Assembly: GCF_900112105.1 (NCBI RefSeq)
Contig: NZ_FOKV01000001.1
Coordinates: forward strand, 1,054,001 to 1,118,000
DNA: 64,000 nucleotides
Direction of reading: 5' to 3'
Origin: Zunongwangia mangrovi
GTDB lineage: Bacteria > Bacteroidota > Bacteroidia > Flavobacteriales > Flavobacteriaceae
The notes under the pieces: generated by a model
Seen by the model: only the letters and a program-made list of their open reading frames with translations
Told to the model about the DNA's origin: nothing
Database searches by the model: none
Position numbers and translations under genes: made by a program
In this document: piece by piece, positions 8,444-17,211 of the stretch
How positions within the stretch are numbered: the stretch's first letter is position 1
How the letters are laid out: each line of letters begins with the position of its first letter

Positions 8444-9079
8444 ATGAATATGTGGGTAGTTTATGGTATTGGATTTTTAGCGCAGTTATGCTTCTCTGCT
8501 CGCCTTATAAATCAATGGATACTTTCAGAGAAAAAAAATAAAGTACAAACTCCAACCCTATTCTGGCAATTAAGTTTACTGGGTGCCATACTGTTCTTTG
8601 TTTACGGTTATTTACGGAAAGATCTATCGATAATGATCGGCCAGGCGCTTATTTATTATATCTATTTTCGAAATTTACAGCTACAGGGAAAATGGAAACC
8701 TTCAAAAATTATATTTAAGCTTGCGGTTATTTTATCGCCAATAGTTATAGCAGCTTATTTAGTGTTTTTCAGCGATCTCGATTGGGGAAGGCTGTTTACC
8801 GGAGATAATATTGCGATATGGTTGGTGATACTGGGGACTGTTGGACAAATTATTTATACCGGTAGATTTGTCTATCAATGGTGGTATTCAGAGCAGCATG
8901 ATAAAAGCAGTTTGCCATGGGGGTTCTGGATCATGAGCTTAACCGGGTCTGCAATTATATTTACATATGCCTGTTTTAGAACAGATCCCGTGTTATTATC
9001 GGCACATTTTTTTGGCGGAATCGTATATGTTAGAAACTTGTTTTTGATTCAAAAATCAAGAAAGCAGGCTAAAGCTTAA
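8444..9079 (+). CDS. Tandem LAB_N (lipid A biosynthesis N-terminal-like) membrane protein
   Basis: A 211-residue membrane protein made of two homologous halves. Each half carries the LAB_N pattern: GFLAQLCFSARLINQWILSE with LFWQLSLLGAILFFVYGYLR in the first, and GTVGQIIYTGRFVYQWWYSE with GFWIMSLTGSAIIFTYACFR in the second. Each ends with an aromatic-rich helix (YIYFRNLQLQ, GIVYVRNLFLIQ). LAB_N domains are fused to LpxB in some bacteria and otherwise stand alone; their role is not settled, though lipid A or lipid-linked sugar handling is likely. Its 3' end overlaps the converging GT-C gene by 24 bases. A terminator immediately upstream separates it from the polyamine operon. Confidence 0.82.
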   Translation: MNMWVVYGIGFLAQLCFSARLINQWILSEKKNKVQTPTLFWQLSLLGAILFFVYGYLRKDLSIMIGQALIYYIYFRNLQLQGKWKPSKIIFKLAVILSPIVIAAYLVFFSDLDWGRLFTGDNIAIWLVILGTVGQIIYTGRFVYQWWYSEQHDKSSLPWGFWIMSLTGSAIIFTYACFRTDPVLLSAHFFGGIVYVRNLFLIQKSRKQAKA

Positions 9080-10486
9080 TTTCTTCGGAAAGAAAACTTC
9101 AGTGATCGCAAAGCTAATTACGACTATATATTCTAAAGCCACCAGCCATAAATTTTCATGAAATTCTGCATTTCCGTAGGCACTATAGCTCAAAATTGCC
9201 ATAAAAGACCAAATGATAGGAAATCGATATTTCGTAAATACTGAAAGTAAAAGCGGAGTTACGATATACCATGGATGCACGGTTGTGGAAAGCAAAAAGT
9301 AAAAAGCAAGTGCAAAAACACAACCCGAAATTAGCGATTTTAAGCTATTATTTTTTCTGAAAATACTAATCGTAAGGATAATGATAAAAGTTACAACAGG
9401 AAGAACTTTACCTGCATCTGCAATAATGTTGTAACCTTTAATTTGGAAGCCAATCCAGCGAACGATGTAGTAAATACTGGCATTGAACTCAAATTTCTGA
9501 AACCAAAGTCCGACACTTTCAGAAAAGTTACTCAGAAAAGCCGAATTGTAAAATGGAAGAAAGCTTAAAACTACAGTAAGCAATACAATAGCATAAAAAC
9601 CAATGAGTTTTGCCCATTTTATCGATTTTAGATCGGTTATTTTTTCTGAAAACTGAGTGGTTGAATGTCGATTTTCGATATTTTCTGAATCATTTTTTTT
9701 ACTGCTGAAAAACTTCAGGAAAAGCGGCAAGAACATAAGCGGAAGCAACTTTACTGAAATCGATATTCCTAAAATTATAGCTGAAATTATCCATTTTCGT
9801 TTCCATAGAAAATAAAAACTCAGCAGAATAAAAAAGCCCATCACACTTTCAAAATGTAGATTCCCGAAGCATTCGATAATCACAAAAGGATTCAGTATAA
9901 ACCAGAAAATATAGTGTTCGGGTAAATTAAGTTTCTTTAAAAGTTTTCTTCCGAAGAAAAGAATTCCGATTTCAGCTAAAAGAATAAAAACTCTGAAAAT
10001 GGTCACCGAAAATAGTATACTGTTTTCTGAAAGCTTACCTGCAACAGCAAAGATCAGCTGATTTATAGGCGGATAATTTGTGTAATTAGAAGCACTTAAA
10101 GCACCCATGCCGTTTACTAATTCCTGAGCCTGAGAAATATTGCCAAAATGTGCTGATTTCATTAAAAGATCCGGAGTCGATAGATATGGATTAATTCCGT
10201 TGGCTAATAATCTACCGTCCCATATAAAGCGATAAAAATCCTGAGAAAGATCGGGCAAAGCAATTAAAAAGATAAGCCTGAAAATCAATGCTGCACCTGC
10301 CAAAAGCCAAAATCGTGTTTTTAAAAGCTGAATGATTTTAAAGCTTAGAAAAAACAAACCCGCATATAGCATAAGCATTTTCGGGAAATCAGCACGATCT
10401 AAATCGTAAACAAAACTCCAGTAAAAAACAGCCGCCGTTAAAAATAAAAGCAACGGAATTTTATGGAATTTCAGGAATTGGAGCAA
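9056..10486 (-). CDS. GT-C fold membrane glycosyltransferase (GT87/mannosyltransferase-like)
   Basis: A 476-residue polytopic protein with about eleven hydrophobic segments. The first external loop has DLSQDFYRFIWDGRLLANGINPY, with the acidic pair and WDGRL-ANG-NPY motif typical of lipid-phosphate-sugar-dependent GT-C transferases of the GT87/DUF2029 group. Later segments include FGNLHFESVMGFF and the C-terminal YFLLSTTVHPWYIVTPLLL, the usual H-PWY active-loop signature. Such enzymes transfer mannose or another hexose from a polyprenyl-phosphate sugar in the periplasmic leaflet. The GT2 enzyme at 13385-14083 could make the donor, but it is in a separate unit. Acceptor unknown. Confidence 0.72.
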   Translation of the reverse strand: MLQFLKFHKIPLLLFLTAAVFYWSFVYDLDRADFPKMLMLYAGLFFLSFKIIQLLKTRFWLLAGAALIFRLIFLIALPDLSQDFYRFIWDGRLLANGINPYLSTPDLLMKSAHFGNISQAQELVNGMGALSASNYTNYPPINQLIFAVAGKLSENSILFSVTIFRVFILLAEIGILFFGRKLLKKLNLPEHYIFWFILNPFVIIECFGNLHFESVMGFFILLSFYFLWKRKWIISAIILGISISVKLLPLMFLPLFLKFFSSKKNDSENIENRHSTTQFSEKITDLKSIKWAKLIGFYAIVLLTVVLSFLPFYNSAFLSNFSESVGLWFQKFEFNASIYYIVRWIGFQIKGYNIIADAGKVLPVVTFIIILTISIFRKNNSLKSLISGCVFALAFYFLLSTTVHPWYIVTPLLLSVFTKYRFPIIWSFMAILSYSAYGNAEFHENLWLVALEYIVVISFAITEVFFPKKLSFSLLS

Positions 10487-10645
10487 AACAGCCGGAGATT
10501 TTAAGTGAGATTACGAAAATAGAGAAAATTATAGTAGACTATCCGTACAAATGAAATGGATAGAGATATCTTTTTTCGGAATTATGAGATAACATAATAA
10601 TAAATTATAATTTTATATTTTTAAAAATTCTCAAACTCTCTGACC

Positions 10646-11629
10646 TTGATAAAAAATCCTCAAAAATTTAGGTTGCATTATTTTTGGAGTATATTTTTAG
10701 TGATGTTGCCAATTGTATTATTTGGCCAGGCCATCAATTCTAATGGCGTTATCCACGATTTCGAAGGCAAGCGTTATTTCAGGCTAAATTATGACAATGA
10801 TTTTTTCATGTACTCCGATGATGATTATACTCAGGGTTTAAGTTTTGAGTTTTTCAATCCGTGGCTAAAAAAGAATCCAATAAATCATCTTTTCTTAAAA
10901 ACTGAAGATACAGAAGATAAATTTGGATTGGTTGTAGAACATTCGGCTTTTACTCCAGATGTCATAAGTGATGAAGAGATAAGATACGGAGATAGGCCAT
11001 ATGCATCTGCATTGGCTTTGAAGTCGATGAAGGTTAGCGATTGGAAGAGTAAAGGTTTACGACTTAAATCTTCATTCTGGTTAGGAATTATTGGGCCTTC
11101 ATCGCTGGGAGGTGCTGGACAAATCTGGATACATGAAGCTACCGGAAATTGGAGGCCACGAGGTTGGGATAATCAAATAAAAGATGATGTAATATTAAAT
11201 TATAGTATTGGTGTTGAAAAATTACTTATTAAGCTTAGTAATTATTTTTCTTTTTATGGTGAATCAAGGGTGAGGTTAGGTACAATGTTTACAGACTTTA
11301 ATGTGGGAGCTAGTGCAACTTTGGGCTTGGTGAATTCGCCACTAATACGAAATTCTCGTAGCAGTAATTTTCAGGTTTATTTATTTGCTCGTGGGATAAC
11401 CAATCTTGTTGGATATAATTCATTGTTGCAAGGAGGTGTATTTAATAGAAACAGCCCTTACACTATTTCAGCAAATGATGTAGATCGTTTTACAGCTCAA
11501 TATTATTATGGCTTGGTAATTAAATCTGGTTTCTTCTATTTGGAATATTATCAAACTTCCATGACTCGTGAGTTCAAATCGGGTAATCCTGAAGATTGGG
11601 GTGGTTTAAAAATAGGGGTAAGAATATAA
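10646..11629 (+). CDS. LpxR-like lipid A 3-O-deacylase (DUF2219 outer-membrane barrel)
   Basis: A 327-residue secreted protein with a signal peptide (basic start, hydrophobic core, cleavage near LFGQA). The mature part starts with LNYDNDFFMYSDDDYTQGLS, which matches the LpxR Asn-Asp and Ser/Thr catalytic region. Further on, IWIHEATGNWRPRGWDNQ holds the probable catalytic His163. The C-terminus is beta-strand rich and ends in an aromatic-hydrophobic pattern (GGLKIGVRI), as in outer-membrane barrels. LpxR removes the 3'-acyloxyacyl chain of lipid A. The start is TTG 10646, because the next ATG would cut the signal peptide. In Bacteroidota the lipid A substrate differs from that of enterics, so exact specificity is open. 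Confidence 0.8.
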   Translation: MIKNPQKFRLHYFWSIFLVMLPIVLFGQAINSNGVIHDFEGKRYFRLNYDNDFFMYSDDDYTQGLSFEFFNPWLKKNPINHLFLKTEDTEDKFGLVVEHSAFTPDVISDEEIRYGDRPYASALALKSMKVSDWKSKGLRLKSSFWLGIIGPSSLGGAGQIWIHEATGNWRPRGWDNQIKDDVILNYSIGVEKLLIKLSNYFSFYGESRVRLGTMFTDFNVGASATLGLVNSPLIRNSRSSNFQVYLFARGITNLVGYNSLLQGGVFNRNSPYTISANDVDRFTAQYYYGLVIKSGFFYLEYYQTSMTREFKSGNPEDWGGLKIGVRI

Positions 11630-11703
11630 TTTCAGCTTTTCTCTGTAGATGTAGTTATAGAAAAGCTAATAAGTCTGTCCTTAATATATTCTCAAGAGAA
11701 GTG

Positions 11704-11804
11704 GTCACACTGAACCTGCCCTTCCTGCATTCAGGCTCAGGGTTTTATTACAATGTTATGTTTTTTCAGTAAAAGATGAGATTCCGGATCAAGTCCGGAA
11801 TGAC
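11704..11804 (-). repeat. Composite inverted-repeat element, copy 1
   Basis: About 100 bases that reappear at 39222-39320 in opposite orientation. One module is a 7-bp hairpin (TTCCGGA, TCAAG loop, TCCGGAA at 11782-11800) bounded by GAG and TGAC. The other, at 11710-11741, is a hairpin with arms CTGAACCTG and CAGGCTCAG. The two modules and their order are shared with the second copy, while the spacer between them is not conserved. It follows the LpxR-like gene in a non-coding gap and looks like a REP or MITE-like family. Confidence 0.6.
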
Positions 11805-11839
11805 AAAAAAAACGAATTGAGATAAACTTCCCGATGTAT

Positions 11840-11905
11840 TTAGATTCTACCAGTCTCTAGTCTATATTCTAATATCTCGCAGCGCAGCGGTCTAAAATCT
11901 AACCC
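11840..11905 (-). repeat. Intergenic repeat family B, copy 1
   Basis: Read on the minus strand, this segment begins GTTAGATTTTAGACCGCTGC and continues with TTAGAATATAGA and CTAGAGA. The same series, with a few substitutions, occurs on the plus strand at about 34231-34300. It overlaps the last few codons of the GT2 gene ending at 11899. The TTAGATTTTAGA and CGCTxCGCTG pattern resembles degenerate intergenic repeats I associate with Flavobacteriaceae. Confidence 0.45.
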
Positions 11906-13371
11906 TTCGAAAACATGCTCTTAAAAGCCACAAAACCAAATCCGCCAAAAAGCATAAGGTGGAAAACAATTAATCCGAAGTCATTTAGCGCAAAAGCGCT
12001 GTACAATGCAAAGGCAAAGTAGAGGCAAAGCAAAGCTTCGATAAGTATGTTCGCAGAAAATTTGTTGGATAAATATTTATTGCCTTTCCAGGAGTCTTTA
12101 AGTGTATTCACGTTGAATTTTGGCGTGCGAATAAACTCCGATTTTCTTCCAAAATGGCCTTCTAAAACCGCTAAAGAATTATGTACAGAAAACCCCATTG
12201 CCACCGCAAAAAAAGTGATGAACATTCCGATAAAACTAAAAAAAGATTTGATCCCTTTTCCGTAGATTTTGCTGTAGGGAATATAATAACAGAAAAAGAA
12301 AATGATCGTGCTAATTCCAAACCCGGCAAGCACATTAAAATACCAGCTAAATGCAGGATTGTTATTTTTAATGTATAAAACGGGAACACTTAAAATTCCC
12401 AGTAACAACACGATCAAAAACATACTGGAATTTAGCAAATGGAAAAATCCGTGAAATTTTGTGCCCAAAGAAACATTAGGATCTTTAACCAATCTTAGAT
12501 AATTTTTCCTGAAATTTTCAGCTGCACCTTTGTTCCATCGAAATTGCTGCGAACGCGCTGCACTGATCACTACAGGAAGTTCAGCCGGAGTTTCAACATC
12601 TTCCAAATATTTGAATTTCCATTTTTTAAGCTGAGCGCGATAACTTAGATCTAAATCTTCGGTAAGTGTGTCGCCGCTCCAATTGCCGGCATCCAGAATA
12701 CATTCCTTGCGCCAAATCCCGGCCGTTCCATTAAAATTAATGAAGTGCCTACCAAAATTTCTGCCGGTCTGTTCTAATATAAAATGAAAATCTAAAGCAA
12801 AAGCCTGAATTTTTGTTAGCAGCGAATAATCCCGATTTAGATGCGCCCAACGCGTTTGCACCACGCCAATTTCAGAATCCTTAAAATAAGGAACCGTGTG
12901 TTGCAACCAATCTGGATTCGGCATAAAATCGGAATCAAAAATGGCGATAAATTCTCCTTTGGCGATTTTTAATCCTTCTTTTAGTGCGCCAGCTTTAAAT
13001 CCGCTTCGGTTTTCACGTTGGATATGCTGAATGTCAATTCCGTTTTGCCGAATTTCAGCAATAATTTCAGTGGTTTTTAAAACCGATTCGTCGGTAGAAT
13101 CGTCCAAAACCTGGATTTCAAGTTTGTCTTTAGGGTAATCGATCTTCGCGATATTCCACAGCAATCGTTCTACCACATACATTTCGTTGTACAGCGGTAA
13201 TTGTATGGTTACTTTGGGGATTTCAGCAGGATTATTTAGATCGAACTTTTCAGCATTATCGACACTTTTCTTCGCTTTTAAGTAATTCAGCAATAATTGT
13301 AATTCTGAAATACTGTAAAAGAAGATCACCAGCAACGCCAGTGTGTATATTATGATAATCGCTAAATCCAA
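11899..13371 (-). CDS. Processive-type GT2 glycosyltransferase (cellulose synthase-like)
   Basis: A 490-residue membrane glycosyltransferase. There is one N-terminal helix, then a cytosolic GT-A domain with VTIQLPLYNE, QVLDDSTDES, IFDSDFMPNPDW (DxD-type metal motif), TLTEDLDLSYRA (catalytic base Asp) and QQFRWNKGA. This is the D, DxD, D, Q(Q/R)xRW series of processive or beta-glycosyl GT2 enzymes. About four C-terminal helices follow. It starts 13 bases after the DPM-type GT2 gene, so the two are co-transcribed. It may make a beta-linked glycan or a glycolipid; no BcsB, BcsC or PilZ partner is nearby, which argues against cellulose export. Substrate unknown. Confidence 0.82.
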   Translation of the reverse strand: MDLAIIIIYTLALLVIFFYSISELQLLLNYLKAKKSVDNAEKFDLNNPAEIPKVTIQLPLYNEMYVVERLLWNIAKIDYPKDKLEIQVLDDSTDESVLKTTEIIAEIRQNGIDIQHIQRENRSGFKAGALKEGLKIAKGEFIAIFDSDFMPNPDWLQHTVPYFKDSEIGVVQTRWAHLNRDYSLLTKIQAFALDFHFILEQTGRNFGRHFINFNGTAGIWRKECILDAGNWSGDTLTEDLDLSYRAQLKKWKFKYLEDVETPAELPVVISAARSQQFRWNKGAAENFRKNYLRLVKDPNVSLGTKFHGFFHLLNSSMFLIVLLLGILSVPVLYIKNNNPAFSWYFNVLAGFGISTIIFFFCYYIPYSKIYGKGIKSFFSFIGMFITFFAVAMGFSVHNSLAVLEGHFGRKSEFIRTPKFNVNTLKDSWKGNKYLSNKFSANILIEALLCLYFAFALYSAFALNDFGLIVFHLMLFGGFGFVAFKSMFSKG

Positions 13372-13384
13372 TCTATTTTCTAAT

Positions 13385-14083
13385 CTATTTAAAGCTATAC
13401 TTAAAAATCCACCCCAAAATCTTTACGCCTGCAAAGATAGCGCCTTTTAGCGTTCCAGAAACTTTAGAGACACCAATCCTGTTTTTGTAATGCACGGGCA
13501 CTTCTACATACGTAAAATCCTGTTTTATGGCTTTAAGTTGCATTTCTACCGTCCAGCCATAAGTTTTATCTTGCATATTTAGCTGAAGCAGTTTCTCGTA
13601 TTTTATCGCTCTAAAAGGACCAAGATCGGTAAATTTTGCGCCGAAAAATAAACGCATTAAAGTGGTGGCAAGCCAGTTTCCAAAGATCTGCGGAAGCGTC
13701 ATCGAGCCATCTTCTCGCCATTTTTTAACCCGGGCACCAATCACCATATCGATATTTTTTTGCTGAATGGGCGCAATGATATTCGTTAATTCTGAAGGAT
13801 AATCGCTGTAATCGCCATCCAGAAATACAATGATTTCAGGTTTTTGAGGTTGATTAGCGATATGATTCATTCCTTTTAAACAGGCATACCCATAACCTTT
13901 GCGTTTTTCCTGAAGAACGGTCGCCCCGGCAGTTGAAGCATTTTTCTCGGTATCATCAGTCGAATTGTTGCTTACCACAATAACTTCATCAACGATATTG
14001 GGGATTTCAGCAATAACTTTTGCAATCGAATTTGCTTCGTTATAGGCAGGGATAATAACTTTTATGATTGAATTTTTCTCCAA
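13385..14083 (-). CDS. GT2 glycosyltransferase, dolichyl/polyprenyl-phosphate mannose synthase-like
   Basis: A 232-residue soluble GT-A domain. Motifs are VIIPAYNEANSIAKVIAEIP, VVSNNSTDDT, KGYGYACLKGM and the metal-binding VFLDGDYSDYPSE, followed by GPFRAIKYEKLLQLNM and TYGWTVEMQLKAI. This matches DPM1-like enzymes that move a sugar from a nucleotide donor to polyprenyl phosphate. It lacks the C-terminal membrane helices of GtrB and ArnC and so would act peripherally on the membrane. It sits between the polyferredoxin gene (71-base gap with a perfect hairpin) and the processive GT2. A plausible partner is the GT-C enzyme at 9056-10486, which would need a lipid-phosphate sugar donor. Confidence 0.82.
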   Translation of the reverse strand: MEKNSIIKVIIPAYNEANSIAKVIAEIPNIVDEVIVVSNNSTDDTEKNASTAGATVLQEKRKGYGYACLKGMNHIANQPQKPEIIVFLDGDYSDYPSELTNIIAPIQQKNIDMVIGARVKKWREDGSMTLPQIFGNWLATTLMRLFFGAKFTDLGPFRAIKYEKLLQLNMQDKTYGWTVEMQLKAIKQDFTYVEVPVHYKNRIGVSKVSGTLKGAIFAGVKILGWIFKYSFK

Positions 14084-14110
14084 ATTCTTTAGGCTTTTTA
14101 ATCAATTTCG

Positions 14111-14143
14111 AAACCTCACAGGTTTTTAAAACCTGTGAGGTTT
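14111..14143. repeat. Perfect 15-bp hairpin between minus-strand genes
   Basis: AAACCTCACAGGTTT (14111-14125) and AAACCTGTGAGGTTT (14129-14143) form a perfect 15-bp stem with a 3-base loop. It lies in the 71-base gap between the polyferredoxin and GT2 genes. It could stop or process the minus-strand transcript, but no T-run follows on either strand, so I favour a dispersed palindromic repeat. Confidence 0.6.
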
Positions 14144-14154
14144 ATCACGTCTTT

Positions 14155-15738
14155 TTATTGAGATTTCTGATTTAAAAGATCCAAAAGATCTACATCGTTC
14201 CCAAGTAAAACCTCATTTTCATTAATTCTGCCTTTGGTGCTGCCATTTTCCAATTTTAAAACCCCACGAGGACAAACCGCTGAACAGATTCCGCAGCCCA
14301 CACAACTAGAGCGTACAATATTTTGTCCTTTTTGAGCGTAGGCTCTTACATCGATTCCCATTTCACAGTAAGCCGAGCAATTTCCGCAGCTAATGCATTG
14401 TCCGCCATTTGTCGTAATTCTAAATTTTGAAAACAATTTTTGTTGCATCCCAAGAATTGCCGCCATTGGGCAACCATAACGGCACCACACGCGACTTCCA
14501 AAAATCGGGTAAAAGCCAACACCAATTACTCCAGAGAACGCTGCGCCAATCAAGAAACCATACCATTCCCGAAGCTTGTAGGCAGGGAAGAAAAAGATAT
14601 TCCAGTTTCCGCTAAAATAATTAATGCCAATAATCGCTAATATCACCACCAAATATCCAATCGCTCCATATTTCGCATCCTTTTGGATCTGGTCGCGTTT
14701 AAAGATCATGATCAGGGCAAAAATCAGCGTAAGAAATCCTGCGCTTCCCCAAAGAAAAACATCTTTCGTTAACCAAAATCGATCTGAATTTTCACCAAGA
14801 TAGGAATAGACTACGGCGATGGTCATTACGGTAACAAAAACCAATACACTGTGAATTACCCAACGTTCGATCTTCCAGGCTTTTTGAGATTTATCTGAAA
14901 GTTGTCTAAAAGGATCACCGGCAGTTTCGGCGAGACCACCACAACCACAAACCCAGCTGCAATACCATCTTTTTCCGTATTTGTAAGTAAGGATAGGAGT
15001 GATCACAAAGATCGAAATGATACCAAAAATAAGCATGGCCACACCTAAATTCCCGGTAGATAAAAATGAATCTAATCGATAGCCGGCAAAAAGATCGTAG
15101 TTGAGAGGCCAAATTGTTGCCGGTGCAAAATAAGGTTTGTTGAGTCGGGCAAGAATTTCAGGAATTAAAAACGCAAAACCTAACTGAAAAAACATCACTG
15201 AACAGGTTCTAATGATCTCGTAGCGATTATGGCGATATTTCAGGATAAATTTGAATCCGAATATACAGATCGCAACCGTATACAAAGTTCCGTAAACGAA
15301 CCATTGGCTGGCGGGACCGCCATTAATAAATTTACTTAAAGGATCGAATAAGGCGATAATTCCTCTATTCGTACCTTCGCTGTTTAATCCCAAATACTGC
15401 GGAAACCAATATAAAACTACATAAAATAAGGTTAGACTAATCCCAAGAATCCAGGCCCAAAAACCTTTGCCACTTAGGGATTTAAACCAAACGCCATCGT
15501 TTTTGATTCCTGCATGCTTTCCCCAATAGGCGTCGATAGAAAAAATTACCGTTCCCAGTGTAATCAGTCCTAGCGATAAACTTAGAAATAAACTTTTATT
15601 CGGAAAGTTGAAATTTGCGATGGCAAGCACCAAAATCAATAGACCGGTAAGGCCGACAGCGCTTGCTATTTTTTGAGTAGTGGAAATACTTTTTGGAGCA
15701 TCCCCGGTGATAGACATATTATGTTCGATGTTACTCAT
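14155..15738 (-). CDS. Membrane-bound polyferredoxin (NapH/NosR/RdxA-like 4Fe-4S protein)
   Basis: A 527-residue protein with about ten membrane helices and cytosolic Cys clusters. Two classic 4Fe-4S motifs lie near the C-terminus: CISCGNCSAYCEMGID and CVGCGICSAVCPRGV. Two further Cys motifs of the NapH/NosR type lie between helices: YCSWVCGCGGLAE near residue 258 and RVWCRYGCPMAAILG near residue 430. Such proteins pass electrons between the quinone pool or cytosolic donors and periplasmic or membrane acceptors. The FAD/NAD oxidoreductase gene ends five bases upstream, so the two probably form an electron-transfer pair. No nitrate, nitrous oxide or cytochrome oxidase genes are nearby, so the terminal acceptor is unknown. 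Confidence 0.82.
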   Translation of the reverse strand: MSNIEHNMSITGDAPKSISTTQKIASAVGLTGLLILVLAIANFNFPNKSLFLSLSLGLITLGTVIFSIDAYWGKHAGIKNDGVWFKSLSGKGFWAWILGISLTLFYVVLYWFPQYLGLNSEGTNRGIIALFDPLSKFINGGPASQWFVYGTLYTVAICIFGFKFILKYRHNRYEIIRTCSVMFFQLGFAFLIPEILARLNKPYFAPATIWPLNYDLFAGYRLDSFLSTGNLGVAMLIFGIISIFVITPILTYKYGKRWYCSWVCGCGGLAETAGDPFRQLSDKSQKAWKIERWVIHSVLVFVTVMTIAVVYSYLGENSDRFWLTKDVFLWGSAGFLTLIFALIMIFKRDQIQKDAKYGAIGYLVVILAIIGINYFSGNWNIFFFPAYKLREWYGFLIGAAFSGVIGVGFYPIFGSRVWCRYGCPMAAILGMQQKLFSKFRITTNGGQCISCGNCSAYCEMGIDVRAYAQKGQNIVRSSCVGCGICSAVCPRGVLKLENGSTKGRINENEVLLGNDVDLLDLLNQKSQ

Positions 15739-15743
15739 GTAGT

Positions 15744-17030
15744 TTATGCGTTTTGGAGATTTTTCTTAAAGCCTTCAAATATTGCTGCCTCATGCCGAGT
15801 ATAAAATTCAGGATCAAAATTAGCTTGTTTTAGATTAGCAAATACGTAAGTTATCTCTCGATTTTCGGTAAGCCAACGATCTAAAACTTCGTGTCGCATT
15901 CTGATTCCGAAGCTATTTATTCCTAAGAAAAGCTTCGTGTTTTTGTCGAAACTTATCGTTATGGCTTTGGTACCTTCTTCATGCTGCCAGTGAAAATGCT
16001 GCTCATTTTCTTTAGGGACAGGCCAAACCCAACCATAGGTTTGATATTCGATATCAAAGAATTTAGCCGAATTAAACCAATTCCCCGGGTTATATCGAGA
16101 TCGTTCTCCGGTAAGCGTTAGTGCTAGAGTTTCGCCCATCATGCGGCCGGTATACCAAACGGCTTCTACGGGTTTTCGTTGGCCAATTACCTTCTTTTGC
16201 TCAGCACAATCGCCAATAGCATAAACATCTGGAATATTGGTTTCTAGGTAGTGATTTACTAAAATTCCTCTATTTATCGCTAATTCAGATGTTCTTAAAA
16301 ATTCAATATTTGGGTGTACACCGGCACAAAGTCCGACGAGCTGGCAATCAATTTGTTCACCAGTTTTGGTGATTATAGAACTGACTTTCCCGTTTTCATC
16401 CGGAATTATTTTATCGAGTTCAGTTGCTGTTCGTAAGTCAACGCCATGAGATTTAATATGTTCAGAAATCATATTCGCATCATCAAAAGGCAGTACTGAA
16501 TGCCAGAAAGCTTTTTCTCGAACCAGCATCGTTACCTCGATATTCCTGGTGCGAAGCATTTCGGCAAGTTCTACGCCAATTAATCCGCCACCAATAATGA
16601 CTGCTTTTTTACAGTTTTTCGTGTTTTTTTCGAGTAATTCTAAATCCTGTTTTGATACCAATCCCTGCACTCCGTCTAAATCTTCACCTTCCCACCCGAA
16701 TTTATTGGGGGTCGATCCTGTAGCCAATACCAGTTTGTCGTAATTAAGTCTGTCGCCATTTTTAAAATGAAGCGTTTTTTCGCTAAAATCGATTTGCTGT
16801 ACCCAGCCGGTTTTTAGATTGATTCGGTTTTTCTCCCAAAACCAGTCTTCATAAGGTTTCAGGTGATCCCACTTCATGTGGCCCATGTAAACATACATCA
16901 GCGCAGTACGAGAAAAAAAGTAATCACTTTCCGCAGAAATTACCGTGATCTTTTTATCCGATCGCTTGCGGATATGCCGTGCAGCGGTAATTCCAGAAAT
17001 TCCGTTACCAAGAATAACGATGTGCTCCAT
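15744..17030 (-). CDS. NAD(P)/FAD-dependent oxidoreductase (pyridine nucleotide-disulphide type)
   Basis: A 428-residue flavoprotein. FAD binds at IVILGNGISGITAARHIRK near the N-terminus. The NAD(P) domain follows with KKAVIIGGGLIGVELAEML near residue 140, and the second FAD motif is PDVYAIGDCAEQ near residue 270. There is no redox-active CxxC of the thioredoxin-reductase type, so it resembles rubredoxin or ferredoxin reductases and NirB N-terminal domains. It is the first gene of a minus-strand unit that continues into the polyferredoxin gene five bases later. I infer it feeds electrons from NAD(P)H into that membrane protein. Substrate specificity is not visible. Confidence 0.85.
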   Translation of the reverse strand: MEHIVILGNGISGITAARHIRKRSDKKITVISAESDYFFSRTALMYVYMGHMKWDHLKPYEDWFWEKNRINLKTGWVQQIDFSEKTLHFKNGDRLNYDKLVLATGSTPNKFGWEGEDLDGVQGLVSKQDLELLEKNTKNCKKAVIIGGGLIGVELAEMLRTRNIEVTMLVREKAFWHSVLPFDDANMISEHIKSHGVDLRTATELDKIIPDENGKVSSIITKTGEQIDCQLVGLCAGVHPNIEFLRTSELAINRGILVNHYLETNIPDVYAIGDCAEQKKVIGQRKPVEAVWYTGRMMGETLALTLTGERSRYNPGNWFNSAKFFDIEYQTYGWVWPVPKENEQHFHWQHEEGTKAITISFDKNTKLFLGINSFGIRMRHEVLDRWLTENREITYVFANLKQANFDPEFYTRHEAAIFEGFKKNLQNA

Positions 17031-17211
17031 ACTTTTGCAGATATTGCTTTATGATTTCAATTCGAAGTGCAATTTAAAAGTTAGTCGAAAATAAAGAAGT
17101 ATCTTAACTTATAATGTCGAAAAGCAATTTTAAAATTGAGTATGTTTATTTAATTTTTTAGACAGATGCTGATTTTCTTTAATTTAGGCTCAAAAAAACA
17201 GGTTGGATTCA

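Noticed and set aside
11899-13371. Calling the processive GT2 a cellulose synthase
   Set aside because: No BcsB, BcsC, BcsZ or PilZ partner nearby; only the general GT2 motif series is visible.
14111-14143. Perfect 15-bp hairpin as a certain terminator
   Set aside because: No T-run follows on either strand, so it is listed as a palindromic repeat instead.
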